From Sphingobacteruim zhuxiongii (GTDB lineage Bacteria; Bacteroidota; Bacteroidia; Sphingobacteriales; Sphingobacteriaceae): a stretch of 64,000 nucleotides of DNA. Made by a program: the position numbers and the translations under genes. Shown here piece by piece: positions 35,321 to 44,486 of the stretch (within the stretch, counting starts at the first letter, position 1; every line of letters starts with the position of its first letter). Location: contig NZ_CP045652.1 in the NCBI RefSeq assembly GCF_009557615.1, positions 1,736,001 through 1,800,000 of the forward strand, given 5' to 3'. Under the pieces are notes generated by a model, which worked only from the letters and a program-made list of their open reading frames with translations, was not told the DNA's origin and did no database searches.

Positions 35321-35833
35321 ATGAAACGCATCAATTTATTAGCATTAGTTTTACTTTCGAGCATAACATTCTTTTCTTGTAAACAACAATCATTGGTTGT
35401 CAATCCTGGCGCGGTTGTCAGTAAAGATGGAACAGACGACGGATTGAAAAATGTGAAGCGCGAGTTTAACGACGTGAAGCAAACTGATGAAGGAATTCTA
35501 GTTTCCATTTCCTCTGATTTATTGTTCCCAACGAACTCATCTTATTTGTCAGACAATGCCAAACAAGAATTGAGCAAATTGGTGAAAGTTTTAAAAGATC
35601 AAAAAGCTAAAGTTCGTGTTGATGGTCATACGGATGCAACAGGTACTGCGGAATACAACCAATGGTTATCAGATAAACGTGCTGCATCAGTGAAGAAATT
35701 TTTAGTTGATGCAGGAATTGCAGAATCTAGATTATCAATTAAAGGTTTAGGACAATCAAAGCCAATCGCTGATAACAAGACTCCAGAAGGACGTCAAAAA
35801 AATAGACGTGTGGAAGTTGTGATCTTAAAGTAA
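35321..35833 (+). CDS. OmpA-family peptidoglycan-associated lipoprotein
   Basis: This 170-residue protein has a lipoprotein signal (LLSSITFFSC, Cys at residue 20), a linker of about 35 residues, and an OmpA-C domain with DGHTDATGTAEYNQWLSDKRA and SIKGLGQSKPIADNKT, then QKNRRVEVVI. The domain's Asp and Arg residues that bind the diaminopimelate of peptidoglycan are present. It anchors the outer membrane to the cell wall. A terminator follows. Confidence 0.93.
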   Translation: MKRINLLALVLLSSITFFSCKQQSLVVNPGAVVSKDGTDDGLKNVKREFNDVKQTDEGILVSISSDLLFPTNSSYLSDNAKQELSKLVKVLKDQKAKVRVDGHTDATGTAEYNQWLSDKRAASVKKFLVDAGIAESRLSIKGLGQSKPIADNKTPEGRQKNRRVEVVILK

Positions 35834-35855
35834 GATAAAACAATAGAAATTTTAT

Positions 35856-35885
35856 AGCCACCCTAGAGGTGGCTTTTTTGTTTTT
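35856..35885 (+). terminator. Rho-independent terminator of the OmpA-lipoprotein gene
   Basis: AGCCACC (35856-35862) pairs with GGTGGCT (35868-35874), loop CTAGA, followed by TTTTTGTTTTT. Confidence 0.9.
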
Positions 35886-36075
35886 AAGGATACGATCACA
35901 ACCGTTTTTTCGCTGAACAAAGGTGAATCGCTAGCAATTTTGCGCGAAAAGACAAAGGAAGTATATAATTACTTCGTTATTATTACGTTAAAAATAATGA
36001 CGTTCATCTTATCGGATGATGTAGAAAATTGTTGATTTTAATGAGTAATTTTGTTAGTTCAGAGGGGAACACACT

Positions 36076-39000
36076 ATGTATATTATTTTCGATACAGAAA
36101 CGACGGGATTGCCAAAAAGATGGGATGCGCCAATAACGGATACAGACAACTGGCCGCGGTGTATTCAGATTGCTTGGCAGCTCCATGATGAGATGGGAAG
36201 GATGATTGAACATCAGGATTATTTGATTAAACCTGATGGCTTTAATATTCCATACGATTCGGAAAAAATACACGGTATCTCAACCGCACTAGCAGAAGAA
36301 CAAGGGATTCCCCTAACCGATGTATTGGTCAAATTTAATGAGGCTTTAGCGAAAGCGAAGTTTGTTGTAGGGCAGAACATTGGTTTTGACATCAACGTGA
36401 TGGGCTGTGAATTCCACCGATATTCGGTAGACAGTCCAATGGCGTCCATGCCAATCTTAGACACCTGTACGGAAGTTACCGCTGAATTATTAAAACTACC
36501 TGGGGGACGTGGAGGACGTTTCAAGCTTCCGAACTTAACCGAATTACATAGTTATTTATTTGGTGTTCCTTTTGCTGAGGCGCACAATGCGACTGCCGAC
36601 GTTGAAGCGACAACACGTTGTTTCTTCGAATTGGTTCGTAGAAACGTTTTCAAAGCAGAAGAGTTACAAGTTGATACTGGCTACTTTGTCGATTTTAAAC
36701 ATCAACACCCGACAACGGTTGCCTCCGTTGGATTAAAGCACGTCAATCTAAAAGCTGCTTCGGATGCGATTCGCGCGAAGACAGAGCCCGCAATAACTCC
36801 AGTAGAAATTGATTCCGCGACGCTGGAAGCCTTGGCAAATGCTAATTTTGCACACCTCCATAATCATACTCAATTTTCCGTATTACAATCAACTATTTCA
36901 ATCGATAGTCTCGTTCAGGCCGCGGCGAAGCAAAAGATGCCTGCCGTTGCAATGACCGATCATGGAAATATGATGGGGGCCTTCCACTTTGTGAATAAGG
37001 TCTTAGGCTATAACAAAGATCTCGAAGGGAAACAGAAGGAAGCTGAGGAAAAAGGGGAGGCTTTTGACGGACAAGCGATAAAACCTATCGTTGGTTGTGA
37101 ATTCTTTATCTGCGAAAATCGAAAAGATAAATCTAGGAAAGACAATGGCTATCAAGTTGTATTTCTAGCAAAAAATAAAAATGGTTATCATAATTTAGCG
37201 AAGATGGCCTCTGCGGCCTATACCGAGGGCTTCTATTATGTGCCGCGAATTGATAGAGAGACTGTAGAACGCTATAAGGAAGATCTGATAGTTCTTTCTG
37301 GGAATTTACAAGGAGAAGTACCTAGTAAGTTGCTTAATATTGGAGAGCTGCAAGCAGAAGAAGCTTTGTTATGGTGGAAAGAGCGCTTTGGCGAGGATTT
37401 CTACATTGAAGTGATGCGACATGGTCAAGAAGATGAAAATCGCGTTAACGAAGCTATAATAGGCTTAGCACGCAAGCATGAGGTGAAACTGATCGCGACA
37501 AATAATACGTATTACGTAAACAAGGCCGACGCGCATGCGCATGATATTCTTTTGTGTGTGAAAGATGGGGAAAAGCTATCGACACCGAAAGGTCGCGGTC
37601 GAGGCTTTCGTTTCGGATTGCCTAACCAAGAATACTATTTCAAATCATCTGAAGAGATGAAGAAGGTATTTGGGGATCTTCCAGACGCTATTATCAATAT
37701 TGATGAAATACTGGATAAGATCGAAACTTATGTATTAGCTCGCGAAGTATTACTTCCGAAGTTTGAGATCCCAGAGGAATTTCAACATGCAGAAGATGAT
37801 GCAGATGGAGGTAAACGTGGTGAGAATGCTTATCTAAAAGATTTAACCTATAAAGGAGCCGCTAAGCGCTACGAAGATCTTACTGATGATATTCGGGAAC
37901 GCTTAGATTTTGAGCTCGCTACGATTGAGAAAACAGGCTATCCTGGGTATTTCTTAATTGTACAAGATTTTATTGCCGCAGCAAGAGAGATGGGCGTATC
38001 GGTAGGCCCGGGCCGTGGTTCTGCTGCCGGATCAGCAGTAGCCTATTGTTTGGGGATTACTAATATCGACCCCATTAAGTACGATTTACTTTTCGAGCGT
38101 TTCTTAAATCCTGACCGTGTATCCATGCCCGATATCGATATTGACTTTGATGATGAAGGTCGTGGTCGTGTTATGCAATACGTAATTGATAAATATGGCG
38201 CTTCCCAAGTAGCCCAAATTATCACCTATGGTACGATGGCGGCAAAGTCGTCCATCAAGGATACCGCGCGCGTGTTAGACTTGCCTTTAGCAGATGCAAA
38301 CGAAATCGCTAAATTGATCCCCAATTTAAAGCTTAGCAAGATCTTTAATATGGAAGATAAAGCTTTGAAAGAAGTTTTGCGTTCTGAAGAATTGGAAGCG
38401 GTCAATCGATTAAAAGGACTAGCTGATGGAGCGGGGCTCGAAGCCGAAACTATTAAGCAAGCCCGAGTACTAGAAGGCTCTATGCGTAACACAGGTATTC
38501 ATGCTTGTGGGGTTATTATTACCCCAGATGATATCACGAACTTCGTACCTGTTTCTTTAGCTAAAGATTCGGATCTGTATGTAACACAGTATGATAACTC
38601 GGTCGTTGAGAGCGCCGGATTGCTGAAAATGGACTTCTTAGGGTTAAAGACTTTAACGCTTATCAAGGATACCGTACAGAACGTTAAATTACGACATGGC
38701 GTAGACTTAGATCCCGAAGCCTTTGATATTGAAGATACATTGACCTATGAGCTTTTCCAACGAGGAGAGACGATTGGGATCTTCCAATATGAGTCGCCGG
38801 GAATGCAGAAATACATGAAGGAGTTAAAGCCAACGGTTTTTGCCGATTTAATTGCGATGAACGCCTTATATCGACCAGGACCAATGGAGTATATTCCTTC
38901 CTTCGTCAAACGTAAACACGGCATCGAACCCATCACTTACGATATTGATGCTTGTGAAGAATACTTAGCCGAAACATACGGTATTACCGTTTACCAAGAG

Positions 39001-40497
39001 CAGGTAATGCTTTTATCACAAAAGTTAGCCGGATTCTCTAAAGGTGATGCCGACGTTCTGCGTAAAGCGATGGGTAAGAAACAAAAGGCCGTTCTCGATA
39101 AGATGAAGCCTAAGTTTGTTGACCAAGCTGCAGAGAAGGGACATAACCCTAAAGTCTTAGAGAAAATCTGGACCGACTGGGAAGCTTTTGCATCCTATGC
39201 CTTCAATAAATCTCACTCGACATGTTATGCTTGGGTAGCTTATCAAACGGCTTACCTGAAAGCGCATTACCCTGCTGAGTACATGGCTGCGGTTTTATCG
39301 AACAATATGAACGATATTAAGCAGGTTACCTTCTTTATGGAAGAGTGTAGGCGAATGGGCTTAACGGTTTTAGGACCAGATGTTAATGAATCACATTATA
39401 AGTTTACTGTAAACGAAGAAGGAGCAATCCGCTTTGGTATGGGGGCTGTGAAAGGAGTCGGGGCAGGCGCTGTAGAAACAATTGTGCAGAGTCGAGAAGG
39501 AGGGCACTATAAATCGTTATTTGACTTAGCGAAGCGTGTAGACTTGCGGATGATCAATAAGAAAGCATTTGAAAGTCTAGCTTACGGCGGCGGATTTGAC
39601 TCCTTCACCGATACACATCGGGCACAATACTTTTACTCAGATTCTGATAATCCTAGTGGTATTGAGAAGGCTTTAAAATTTGCGCATAAATTCAGAGAGA
39701 ATGAGAACTCAGCGCAAGTGAGTTTATTCGGTGCGGGTGGTGCTGTTGAGTTACCTGAACCGAGCATGCCTCCTTGTCCTCAATGGGGGCTTATCGAAAA
39801 GCTAAAATATGAAAAGGATGTCATCGGAATATATTTGACAAGTCATCCTTTGGATAATTATAAATTCGAGATTAAACACTTCTGTCCGAATAATGTAACT
39901 GATTTACAGTTAATCAATAAGGCTAAGGCATCTGAAGTAGATCAGGAGGTCTTGTTGGACTTTAATCGAATAAAAAATAAAGAGGTGGTTATCGGCGGGA
40001 TCATTGCATTAGCAAATCATCGCGTCGCTAAATCAGGGAAGCCTTTCGGATCTTTTATCATCGAGGACTACTCTGATTCGTATGAGATTATGGTCTTTGG
40101 AGAAGATTATGTAAAGTTCAAAGGTTACTTACAAGAGGGTTACTTTGTTCAGATTCGCGGACTTGTTCAAGAGCGATTTAAGCAAGTTGGAAACTGGGGA
40201 TTTGAATTGAAACATATTCAGTTGCTTTCTGATCTAAGAGAGAAGATGGCGAAGAGCTTTACCATTCAGTTTCCATTGCATTTACTGGATTCTGAGTTTA
40301 TGACTTCGTTAAACCAATTGCTAGCATCAACGGTAGTTGAAGGGCAAGAAGCAAATTGTCAATTGAAATTCAAAATCATGGATGAACAAGATAAGCTAGC
40401 GATAGAAATGCCTGTGAAAAAACGCAAGATATTTATCACTAATGAGTTTTTAGACGGTTTAGAAGCGATGGAAGGCGTAAACTATAGATTAAATTGA
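36076..40497 (+). CDS. dnaE: DNA polymerase III alpha subunit with N-terminal proofreading exonuclease
   Basis: This 1473-residue protein combines a DnaQ-like 3'-5' exonuclease (residues 1-200; FDTETTGLP, NIGFDINVMG, and HNATADVEA for the DEDDh motif), a PHP domain starting at FAHLHNHTQFS (H260, H262, H264), the C-family polymerase core with PDIDIDFDDEGR (catalytic D686, D688, D690) and GRGSAAGSAVAYCLGI, the helix-hairpin-helix region, and an OB-fold near residue 1310 (EVVIGGIIALANHRV). It is the replicative polymerase. E. coli supplies proofreading by a separate epsilon subunit; here it is in the same chain. Normal length for the Bacteroidota form. Confidence 0.95.
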   Translation: MYIIFDTETTGLPKRWDAPITDTDNWPRCIQIAWQLHDEMGRMIEHQDYLIKPDGFNIPYDSEKIHGISTALAEEQGIPLTDVLVKFNEALAKAKFVVGQNIGFDINVMGCEFHRYSVDSPMASMPILDTCTEVTAELLKLPGGRGGRFKLPNLTELHSYLFGVPFAEAHNATADVEATTRCFFELVRRNVFKAEELQVDTGYFVDFKHQHPTTVASVGLKHVNLKAASDAIRAKTEPAITPVEIDSATLEALANANFAHLHNHTQFSVLQSTISIDSLVQAAAKQKMPAVAMTDHGNMMGAFHFVNKVLGYNKDLEGKQKEAEEKGEAFDGQAIKPIVGCEFFICENRKDKSRKDNGYQVVFLAKNKNGYHNLAKMASAAYTEGFYYVPRIDRETVERYKEDLIVLSGNLQGEVPSKLLNIGELQAEEALLWWKERFGEDFYIEVMRHGQEDENRVNEAIIGLARKHEVKLIATNNTYYVNKADAHAHDILLCVKDGEKLSTPKGRGRGFRFGLPNQEYYFKSSEEMKKVFGDLPDAIINIDEILDKIETYVLAREVLLPKFEIPEEFQHAEDDADGGKRGENAYLKDLTYKGAAKRYEDLTDDIRERLDFELATIEKTGYPGYFLIVQDFIAAAREMGVSVGPGRGSAAGSAVAYCLGITNIDPIKYDLLFERFLNPDRVSMPDIDIDFDDEGRGRVMQYVIDKYGASQVAQIITYGTMAAKSSIKDTARVLDLPLADANEIAKLIPNLKLSKIFNMEDKALKEVLRSEELEAVNRLKGLADGAGLEAETIKQARVLEGSMRNTGIHACGVIITPDDITNFVPVSLAKDSDLYVTQYDNSVVESAGLLKMDFLGLKTLTLIKDTVQNVKLRHGVDLDPEAFDIEDTLTYELFQRGETIGIFQYESPGMQKYMKELKPTVFADLIAMNALYRPGPMEYIPSFVKRKHGIEPITYDIDACEEYLAETYGITVYQEQVMLLSQKLAGFSKGDADVLRKAMGKKQKAVLDKMKPKFVDQAAEKGHNPKVLEKIWTDWEAFASYAFNKSHSTCYAWVAYQTAYLKAHYPAEYMAAVLSNNMNDIKQVTFFMEECRRMGLTVLGPDVNESHYKFTVNEEGAIRFGMGAVKGVGAGAVETIVQSREGGHYKSLFDLAKRVDLRMINKKAFESLAYGGGFDSFTDTHRAQYFYSDSDNPSGIEKALKFAHKFRENENSAQVSLFGAGGAVELPEPSMPPCPQWGLIEKLKYEKDVIGIYLTSHPLDNYKFEIKHFCPNNVTDLQLINKAKASEVDQEVLLDFNRIKNKEVVIGGIIALANHRVAKSGKPFGSFIIEDYSDSYEIMVFGEDYVKFKGYLQEGYFVQIRGLVQERFKQVGNWGFELKHIQLLSDLREKMAKSFTIQFPLHLLDSEFMTSLNQLLASTVVEGQEANCQLKFKIMDEQDKLAIEMPVKKRKIFITNEFLDGLEAMEGVNYRLN

Positions 40498-40551
40498 TAG
40501 GCGATAGAAAAAATGTTAGTACAGGATAAATAGCAATACGAGGGTAATCAT

Positions 40552-40559
40552 TATCTTTG
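40552..40559 (+). promoter_or_regulatory. Candidate -7 box of the trxA promoter
   Basis: TATCTTTG matches TAnnTTTG 38 bp before the trxA ATG; no good -33 TTTG is seen at 19-20 bp. Confidence 0.45.
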
Positions 40560-40596
40560 TTTATATTTAGAACTATAAATCATAAATTTATTAAAT

Positions 40597-40917
40597 ATGG
40601 CATTAGAAATTACAGACAGCAACTTCGAAGAGGTTGTTTTAAAATCAGATAAACCAGTGCTTATCGATTTTTGGGCAGAGTGGTGTGGTCCATGTCGTAT
40701 GGTTGGTCCATTAGTGGACGAAATTGCTACTGAATATGAAGGTAAAGCAGTAGTAGGTAAGGTAAATGTGGACAATAACCCAGATATCTCTGTACGTTAC
40801 GGTATCCGCAATATCCCCGCATTATTATTCTTCAAAAACGGAGAAATTGTTGATAAACAAATTGGTGCAGTGCCTAAATCAGTTTTAGCAGAGAAATTAG
40901 ACAAACAATTATCATAG
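40597..40917 (+). CDS. trxA: Thioredoxin
   Basis: This 106-residue protein has the active site WCGPC (residues about 30-34, in DFWAEWCGPCRMVGP), the buried Asp before it, the cis-Pro in IRNIPALLFF and no signal peptide, so it is cytoplasmic. It reduces disulphides in ribonucleotide reductase and other proteins. The gene is a single transcript ended by a strong terminator. Confidence 0.96.
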   Translation: MALEITDSNFEEVVLKSDKPVLIDFWAEWCGPCRMVGPLVDEIATEYEGKAVVGKVNVDNNPDISVRYGIRNIPALLFFKNGEIVDKQIGAVPKSVLAEKLDKQLS

Positions 40918-40936
40918 TTGTAATTGTATAAACCAT

Positions 40937-40970
40937 AAAAAAGGTATCCAATTTGGATACCTTTTTTTTT
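40937..40970 (+). terminator. Rho-independent terminator of trxA
   Basis: A 13-bp stem AAAAAAGGTATCC (40937-40949) with GGATACCTTTTTT (40955-40967), loop AATTT, then TTT. Confidence 0.93.
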
Positions 40971-41223
40971 CTGAAAGTTATTATTGTTTTTTTTAGTAAT
41001 CCAATAAAATGTTAGACCAGTGATTATTCAAGGGTCTATTCTTTTTGTCCGGATAATTTTGTTTCTGTTTCTTGTGTATTATTATTTATGATGAAATGAC
41101 TTGATTAATAAAAACAAGAGTATAATTTTTTCTACGAGCTCTAAAGGCATCAACTGTTGGTTCTTAACGTCTGATATCAGTTTTATTTCCGGGGAGTCTA
41201 ACCACCAAAAAAAGGTCGATCTT
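40971..41223. other. Non-coding stretch between the trxA terminator and the IS110 transposase
   Basis: No gene is seen. The 3' flank of the IS110 element lies somewhere here. The sequence is AT-rich, with no obvious hairpin. Confidence 0.4.
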
Positions 41224-42450
41224 TTATTTGTAAGACGTGTTTTTAAGGGTACTCAATTGTTTCTGTAATCTGTCAATTCTTTTAAGTCGTCTATTTTCAA
41301 GTATTTTCTTATCCTGTGGATGCAATTGATAGGCTTCATTGTCCCTCAGGACATGGTATGCTGCAATCAAGATCTTATGTGCGATGGCTATTGTAGCCTT
41401 CTTCTGACCTCTTCGTGCAGCGATTTGATGATGCTTGACCGCAAGTAATGGATTTGCCTTGGATCTAGAGGCCACCCATGCTGCCTCCACGAGCGTCGTC
41501 TTGAGATACTTGTTTCCACGTGTTATTTTCGAGGAGTACTTCTTTCCTGCACTCTCATTGTTGCCTGGGCAAACCCCAGCCCATGAAGAAAGGTTCTGAT
41601 GTGTTGCAAATTGAGCCATGTCCGTACCGATTTCTGAAACGATTCCCAGTGCCACCCTGGAAGATACTCCAGGGATAGATTCCAGTAGTTCCAGCTCCTT
41701 GTGCATGATCCTTGCGTACTGTTCCATCTGAGCCTCTGATTGTGCTATTTGTAGATTGATATGATCGATGGATTGCAGTATTAGGTTCAACATGAAGCGG
41801 TGATGATCCGTGATCTTGCCAGTAAGTGCCTTAAGTAGCTCTGCGTGTTTCTTGACCAGCGAACCCTTGGCCATGCTTGCCAATAGCAAAGGATCGAGTT
41901 GACCTTTGGCCATCGCCCGGACCATTTCCATGGCGCTTACCCCAAATACGTCGCTGACTACGCTCCTCAGTTTGATGTTGGCGGATTCAAGGATGTTCTG
42001 TAACCGGTTCTTTTCTGCGGTCCGCATAGCGATAAGCTTACGTCTATGTCGGAAAAGTTCCCTGAGCTCCCGGATATGTTGTGGTGGGATGAAGCTCCCC
42101 TTCAGTAAACCGGAAAGAAGCAGTTTAGTGATCCATTCGCTATCCTTCTTGTCGGTCTTCTGTCCCGGAACATTTTTGATATGCCGGGCATTGACCAGTA
42201 GGATGTGAAAATAGTCTTCCAGAACCGCGTAAACCGGTCGCCAGTAAACCCCAGTGCTCTCCATGGCAACCTGTGTAATGGAATGGGCCTGGAGCCATTC
42301 CACTAAATTGTACAAGTCATCCGTAAAAGTTAAGAAGGTTTTTGTCTCTGTATCAAAATCACTACCTTTAATGGTAGCAACTACTGTGTCTTTGTGGACA
42401 TCCAGTCCACAACCACGGTCAAGAATAAAGGGTAATCCGCTGACAGCCAT
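41224..42450 (-). CDS. IS110-family transposase (DEDD recombinase)
   Basis: This 408-residue protein has an N-terminal RuvC-like DEDD domain: D in CGLDVHKDTVVATI, E in VAMESTGVYWRP, and DxxD in KTDKKDSEWI. A C-terminal Tnp_IS116/IS110 domain (SIPGVSSRVALGIVSEIG, then SSWAGVCPGNNESAGKKYSS with a conserved Ser) follows, as in IS621-type enzymes. These enzymes use an element-encoded bridge RNA to select donor and target. The sequence is intact and probably active. Confidence 0.93.
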   Translation of the reverse strand: MAVSGLPFILDRGCGLDVHKDTVVATIKGSDFDTETKTFLTFTDDLYNLVEWLQAHSITQVAMESTGVYWRPVYAVLEDYFHILLVNARHIKNVPGQKTDKKDSEWITKLLLSGLLKGSFIPPQHIRELRELFRHRRKLIAMRTAEKNRLQNILESANIKLRSVVSDVFGVSAMEMVRAMAKGQLDPLLLASMAKGSLVKKHAELLKALTGKITDHHRFMLNLILQSIDHINLQIAQSEAQMEQYARIMHKELELLESIPGVSSRVALGIVSEIGTDMAQFATHQNLSSWAGVCPGNNESAGKKYSSKITRGNKYLKTTLVEAAWVASRSKANPLLAVKHHQIAARRGQKKATIAIAHKILIAAYHVLRDNEAYQLHPQDKKILENRRLKRIDRLQKQLSTLKNTSYK

Positions 42451-42560
42451 AGGTCTTATATTTATTGGTACTAAGATACCGTTTTGGCTAAATGCCTATT
42501 GGGACTATGAGCCCGTGACTTTCATGGCTGTTGGTGATACCCGATGTATCATGAACGTTT
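41224..42560 (-). mobile_element. IS110-family element with candidate bridge-RNA region
   Basis: The transposase gene (41224-42450) and the 110 bp before its start (42451-42560) form the visible core of the element. IS110 ends lack inverted repeats, so true borders are not determinable here. The leader has a 6-bp hairpin TGATAC/GTATCA (42535-42551) and a second inverted repeat GGTCTTA/TAAGATACC (42452-42480). In IS110-type elements the bridge RNA is encoded in this upstream stretch. The element lies just after the stop of the adjacent TonB-receptor gene. Confidence 0.65.
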
Positions 42561-42569
42561 TATTTGGAT

Positions 42570-44456
42570 TTAATGCTGAGTCCATTGATATCGAAGACCT
42601 AAATTCGCCCATCGACTAGGCATAGGAACTGCACCCACTTCAACATACTTTTCATCGAATATATTCTGTACGTCAGCAAATACGGAAATGCGTTTCTTCT
42701 GATAGGCTAATCGCAAATCAGAAATGAAGTAGGCATTCGAAGAACTACGTTCCAGCCAACGATTGGCGGTAGTAATCGACCAATTTTGAATGCTGTAACT
42801 AAGGCTAGCCTGCAGTTGATGCTTTAAGCTTTCAATTCCGTATTTAATAATACTGTTGCTATAATCGTTAATTATAGAGGGATCTAGATAGGTGTAGGCG
42901 AAGTTAAACATTAGTGAATGTTGCTCGGCGAATACCGTTTTATAGCCGACATTCGCGTAGATCCCATGTGTTTTATTATTGCCTAAGTTTTGCGCTTGAT
43001 AGGGCACATCCGTACTTTCGCGTAGCCAATCAATAAAGCGGCGGATATCTCGGTAGAAGTATCCGGCTTGGAAGCTAAACTTATTTCGGTAATACTGCAA
43101 GCCAAATTCATTTTGCCAAGCTGACTCACTTTTCAGGTCTGGATTACCGATGTTACCAGGGCGCTGATTAAGGTACAAATCAGTAAATGTTGGGATGCGT
43201 TGGCTCGTACCGCTATTAACTGATAGGCGTAGATGCTCTGTCGCTTGGTAGCCAATGTCGATACCGGGAAAAATCTCCCAATTATAGTCGGTATTGTAAT
43301 TTACGTAGGCACCGACATTAATGTCAAAACGGTTGAATTTAGTCGTTCTAAACTCTGTGAAGAAGCCATAATTCTCTCTATTATGTTTTCCGATATTGGA
43401 GCTGCTAATATCTTCAAATCGAGCTTCAGCACCAATACCCAAATCGCCTAATGTCGTTTGGTAGCGGGCATGCAATTCGCCGGTAAGGCTCTGTGTATAA
43501 TGTTTACTACGACCCTTACTAAGATCGTTTCGGAAGTATCGATAATCATCCTCATTGTAGCGATGACTAATTCTAGGACTTAAATACCATTTATTTAGCT
43601 GGTGATGCGATGAAATACTCGAAATAACTGTTTCTACGAGCTCTTCCGATTCTTTATCACCAGGTGCAGCATAGTAACCATTGGCACCAAACTCATTGTT
43701 GATGTAACCCGCCATCATTTGGATTTTATGGGAAGGTGCTAGCGTGATTTGGTTTTGATAATACAATTTCTCATTGTCGGCGCCACTATTATAGCGCTGC
43801 CCATTGCTATGCTCTTTTCCAAAGAACAACTGATGTTGATGGTTTTTGCGAACGAATGACCCGCCCACTTGTACCGCATTGCCGTAATAGATGCCATCTT
43901 TTCCAACTTCGGCTTCGACTTTCTTAAAGGATGAACCCGATTGGAGTTGAACAAAAACTGAATTAGCCGTTGCCTGCTTCGTCACGATATTCACCGCACC
44001 AGTTAGTCCATTGATACCGTAAATTCTAGAAACAGGACCGCGCAATACTTCTATTCGTTGTATTTCCGATAAGGGAACAGGCAGATTGAGCATGTGGTGT
44101 CCAGTCTGCGGATCCGAAAGTTTGACCCCATTGATTAAGATTAATGTCTGGTCAAAACTACCCCCGTCAATTCCGATGTCGGCTTGCGTACCAAAAGGTC
44201 CACGCTGCCGAATATCAACACCTGCGGCATAACGTAGCACCTCATTGATGCTCGTACTAGGAAGCTGTTGAATATCCTCTTGCGTTAGGATTTGAATATT
44301 TCTATTGCGCTTATCAAAGGGAATAGAAAGTCTATTCTCTTGGATTACGACTTCCTTCAATAGAGTCGTATCACTTTGTTGGGCGAATAAGAAGCTTGGA
44401 CTGATGCTAAGCAATAAAAAAAGTTTTCTTGAAAACATGGAAAGAAAATTTCTCAA
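42570..44456 (-). CDS. TonB-dependent outer-membrane receptor (BtuB-like)
   Basis: This 628-residue protein starts MRNFLSMFSRKLFLLLSISPSF, a signal peptide; a second start at residue 7 (44438) is possible. The TonB box region (LLKEVVIQENRLS) and plug (VLRYAAGVDIRQRGPFGTQ, ILINGVKLSDPQTGHH, LRGPVSRIYGINGLTGAVNIV) are clear, followed by a 22-strand-type barrel. It ends GLRYQWTQH, three residues past the usual terminal aromatic, so the last codons could be altered by the IS110 insertion that follows. No cobalamin riboswitch is seen; substrate unknown. It lies 30 bp after a phospholipase-like gene and is probably co-transcribed. Confidence 0.88.
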   Translation of the reverse strand: MRNFLSMFSRKLFLLLSISPSFLFAQQSDTTLLKEVVIQENRLSIPFDKRNRNIQILTQEDIQQLPSTSINEVLRYAAGVDIRQRGPFGTQADIGIDGGSFDQTLILINGVKLSDPQTGHHMLNLPVPLSEIQRIEVLRGPVSRIYGINGLTGAVNIVTKQATANSVFVQLQSGSSFKKVEAEVGKDGIYYGNAVQVGGSFVRKNHQHQLFFGKEHSNGQRYNSGADNEKLYYQNQITLAPSHKIQMMAGYINNEFGANGYYAAPGDKESEELVETVISSISSHHQLNKWYLSPRISHRYNEDDYRYFRNDLSKGRSKHYTQSLTGELHARYQTTLGDLGIGAEARFEDISSSNIGKHNRENYGFFTEFRTTKFNRFDINVGAYVNYNTDYNWEIFPGIDIGYQATEHLRLSVNSGTSQRIPTFTDLYLNQRPGNIGNPDLKSESAWQNEFGLQYYRNKFSFQAGYFYRDIRRFIDWLRESTDVPYQAQNLGNNKTHGIYANVGYKTVFAEQHSLMFNFAYTYLDPSIINDYSNSIIKYGIESLKHQLQASLSYSIQNWSITTANRWLERSSSNAYFISDLRLAYQKKRISVFADVQNIFDEKYVEVGAVPMPSRWANLGLRYQWTQH

Positions 44457-44486
44457 AGGTAGATAAAAACTCCAAACGACCAGCGT

